From assembly GCF_020297055.1 (NCBI RefSeq), contig NZ_JAIXCQ010000002.1, positions 310,001-374,000 on the forward strand: a DNA stretch of 64,000 nucleotides, in the 5' to 3' direction. The position numbers and the translations under genes were made by a program. Of the stretch, positions 63,965-64,000 are shown in pieces. The notes beneath the pieces were generated by a model. It saw only the letters and a program-made list of their open reading frames with translations, was not told where the DNA came from and did no database searches. This stretch comes from Isoptericola luteus (GTDB lineage Bacteria > Actinomycetota > Actinomycetes > Actinomycetales > Cellulomonadaceae). How positions within the stretch are numbered: position 1 is the first letter of the stretch; every line of letters begins with the position of its first letter.

Positions 63965-64000
63965 TCACGCACCCTTCGCAGCGGTACGCACGATGACGAC
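63965..64000 (-). CDS. rplC: 50S ribosomal protein L3, C-terminal 11 residues (cut by window edge)
   Basis: The last 11 codons before TGA (63965-63967) read [11 protein letters not shown], the usual actinobacterial L3 ending. Position directly upstream of rplD confirms it. The rest lies outside the window. Confidence 0.9.
   Translation of the reverse strand, partial: VVIVRTAAKGA

Overview
The window is about 70 % G+C, with GTG starts, many 4-bp start/stop overlaps, a WhiB-family regulator, an F420-type luciferase-like oxidoreductase and GuaB3. This points to a high-GC Gram-positive actinobacterium. The gene order and the phosphoketolase module suggest Micrococcales, perhaps near Cellulosimicrobium/Cellulomonas; that placement is inference. 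Both edges cut genes: an ABC transporter ATPase on the left and rplC (L3) on the right. I saw no rRNA, tRNA, CRISPR array, insertion sequence or prophage.

Left part (1-16 kb), more variable content. An AbiEi-like/DUF559-like protein lies between palindromic repeats that share a 15-mer. It is followed by a GyrI-like protein and a SURF1 protein. Then comes a coherent carbon module: phosphoketolase, pta and ackA, next to a gluconate permease, gluconokinase and a divergent GntR regulator. Together these could carry gluconate through the pentose phosphates to acetyl phosphate, acetate and ATP. A DUF4031-HD fusion, an enoyl-CoA hydratase and a succinate-semialdehyde dehydrogenase follow.

Middle part (15.6-49 kb), conserved housekeeping backbone interleaved with small enzymes: guaB3, guaB, a MerR regulator, whiB, groES under a CIRCE element, tsaD, a rluA-like/alr/tsaE/tsaB/rimI/sulfurtransferase operon, nnr, acpS, glmS, coaA, def, glmM, rpsI-rplM and truA. 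Cell-wall precursor genes (alr, glmS, glmM), the tRNA t6A genes (tsaB, tsaD, tsaE) and protein maturation genes (def, rimI) are interspersed.

Right part (48-64 kb), the ribosomal protein supercluster read leftward on the minus strand: the S10 cluster (rplC to rpsQ), then the spc cluster (rplN to rplO), then secY-adk-map, then the alpha cluster (infA, rpmJ, rpsM, rpsK, rpoA, rplQ). Strong hairpins mark the S10/spc, rplO/secY and post-rplQ junctions.

The main anomalies are these: a 53-nt G run between rpsK and rpoA, probably an assembly or sequencing artefact; a sulfurtransferase frame with no stop that runs 444 nt antisense through a nitroreductase gene; the palindrome-flanked nuclease-like gene; in-frame tandem repeats that triplicate or duplicate stop codons; and a GuaB3 whose catalytic-cysteine position is His. 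I found no clearly new multi-gene system. The palindrome-flanked nuclease-like gene is the best candidate for an undescribed element.
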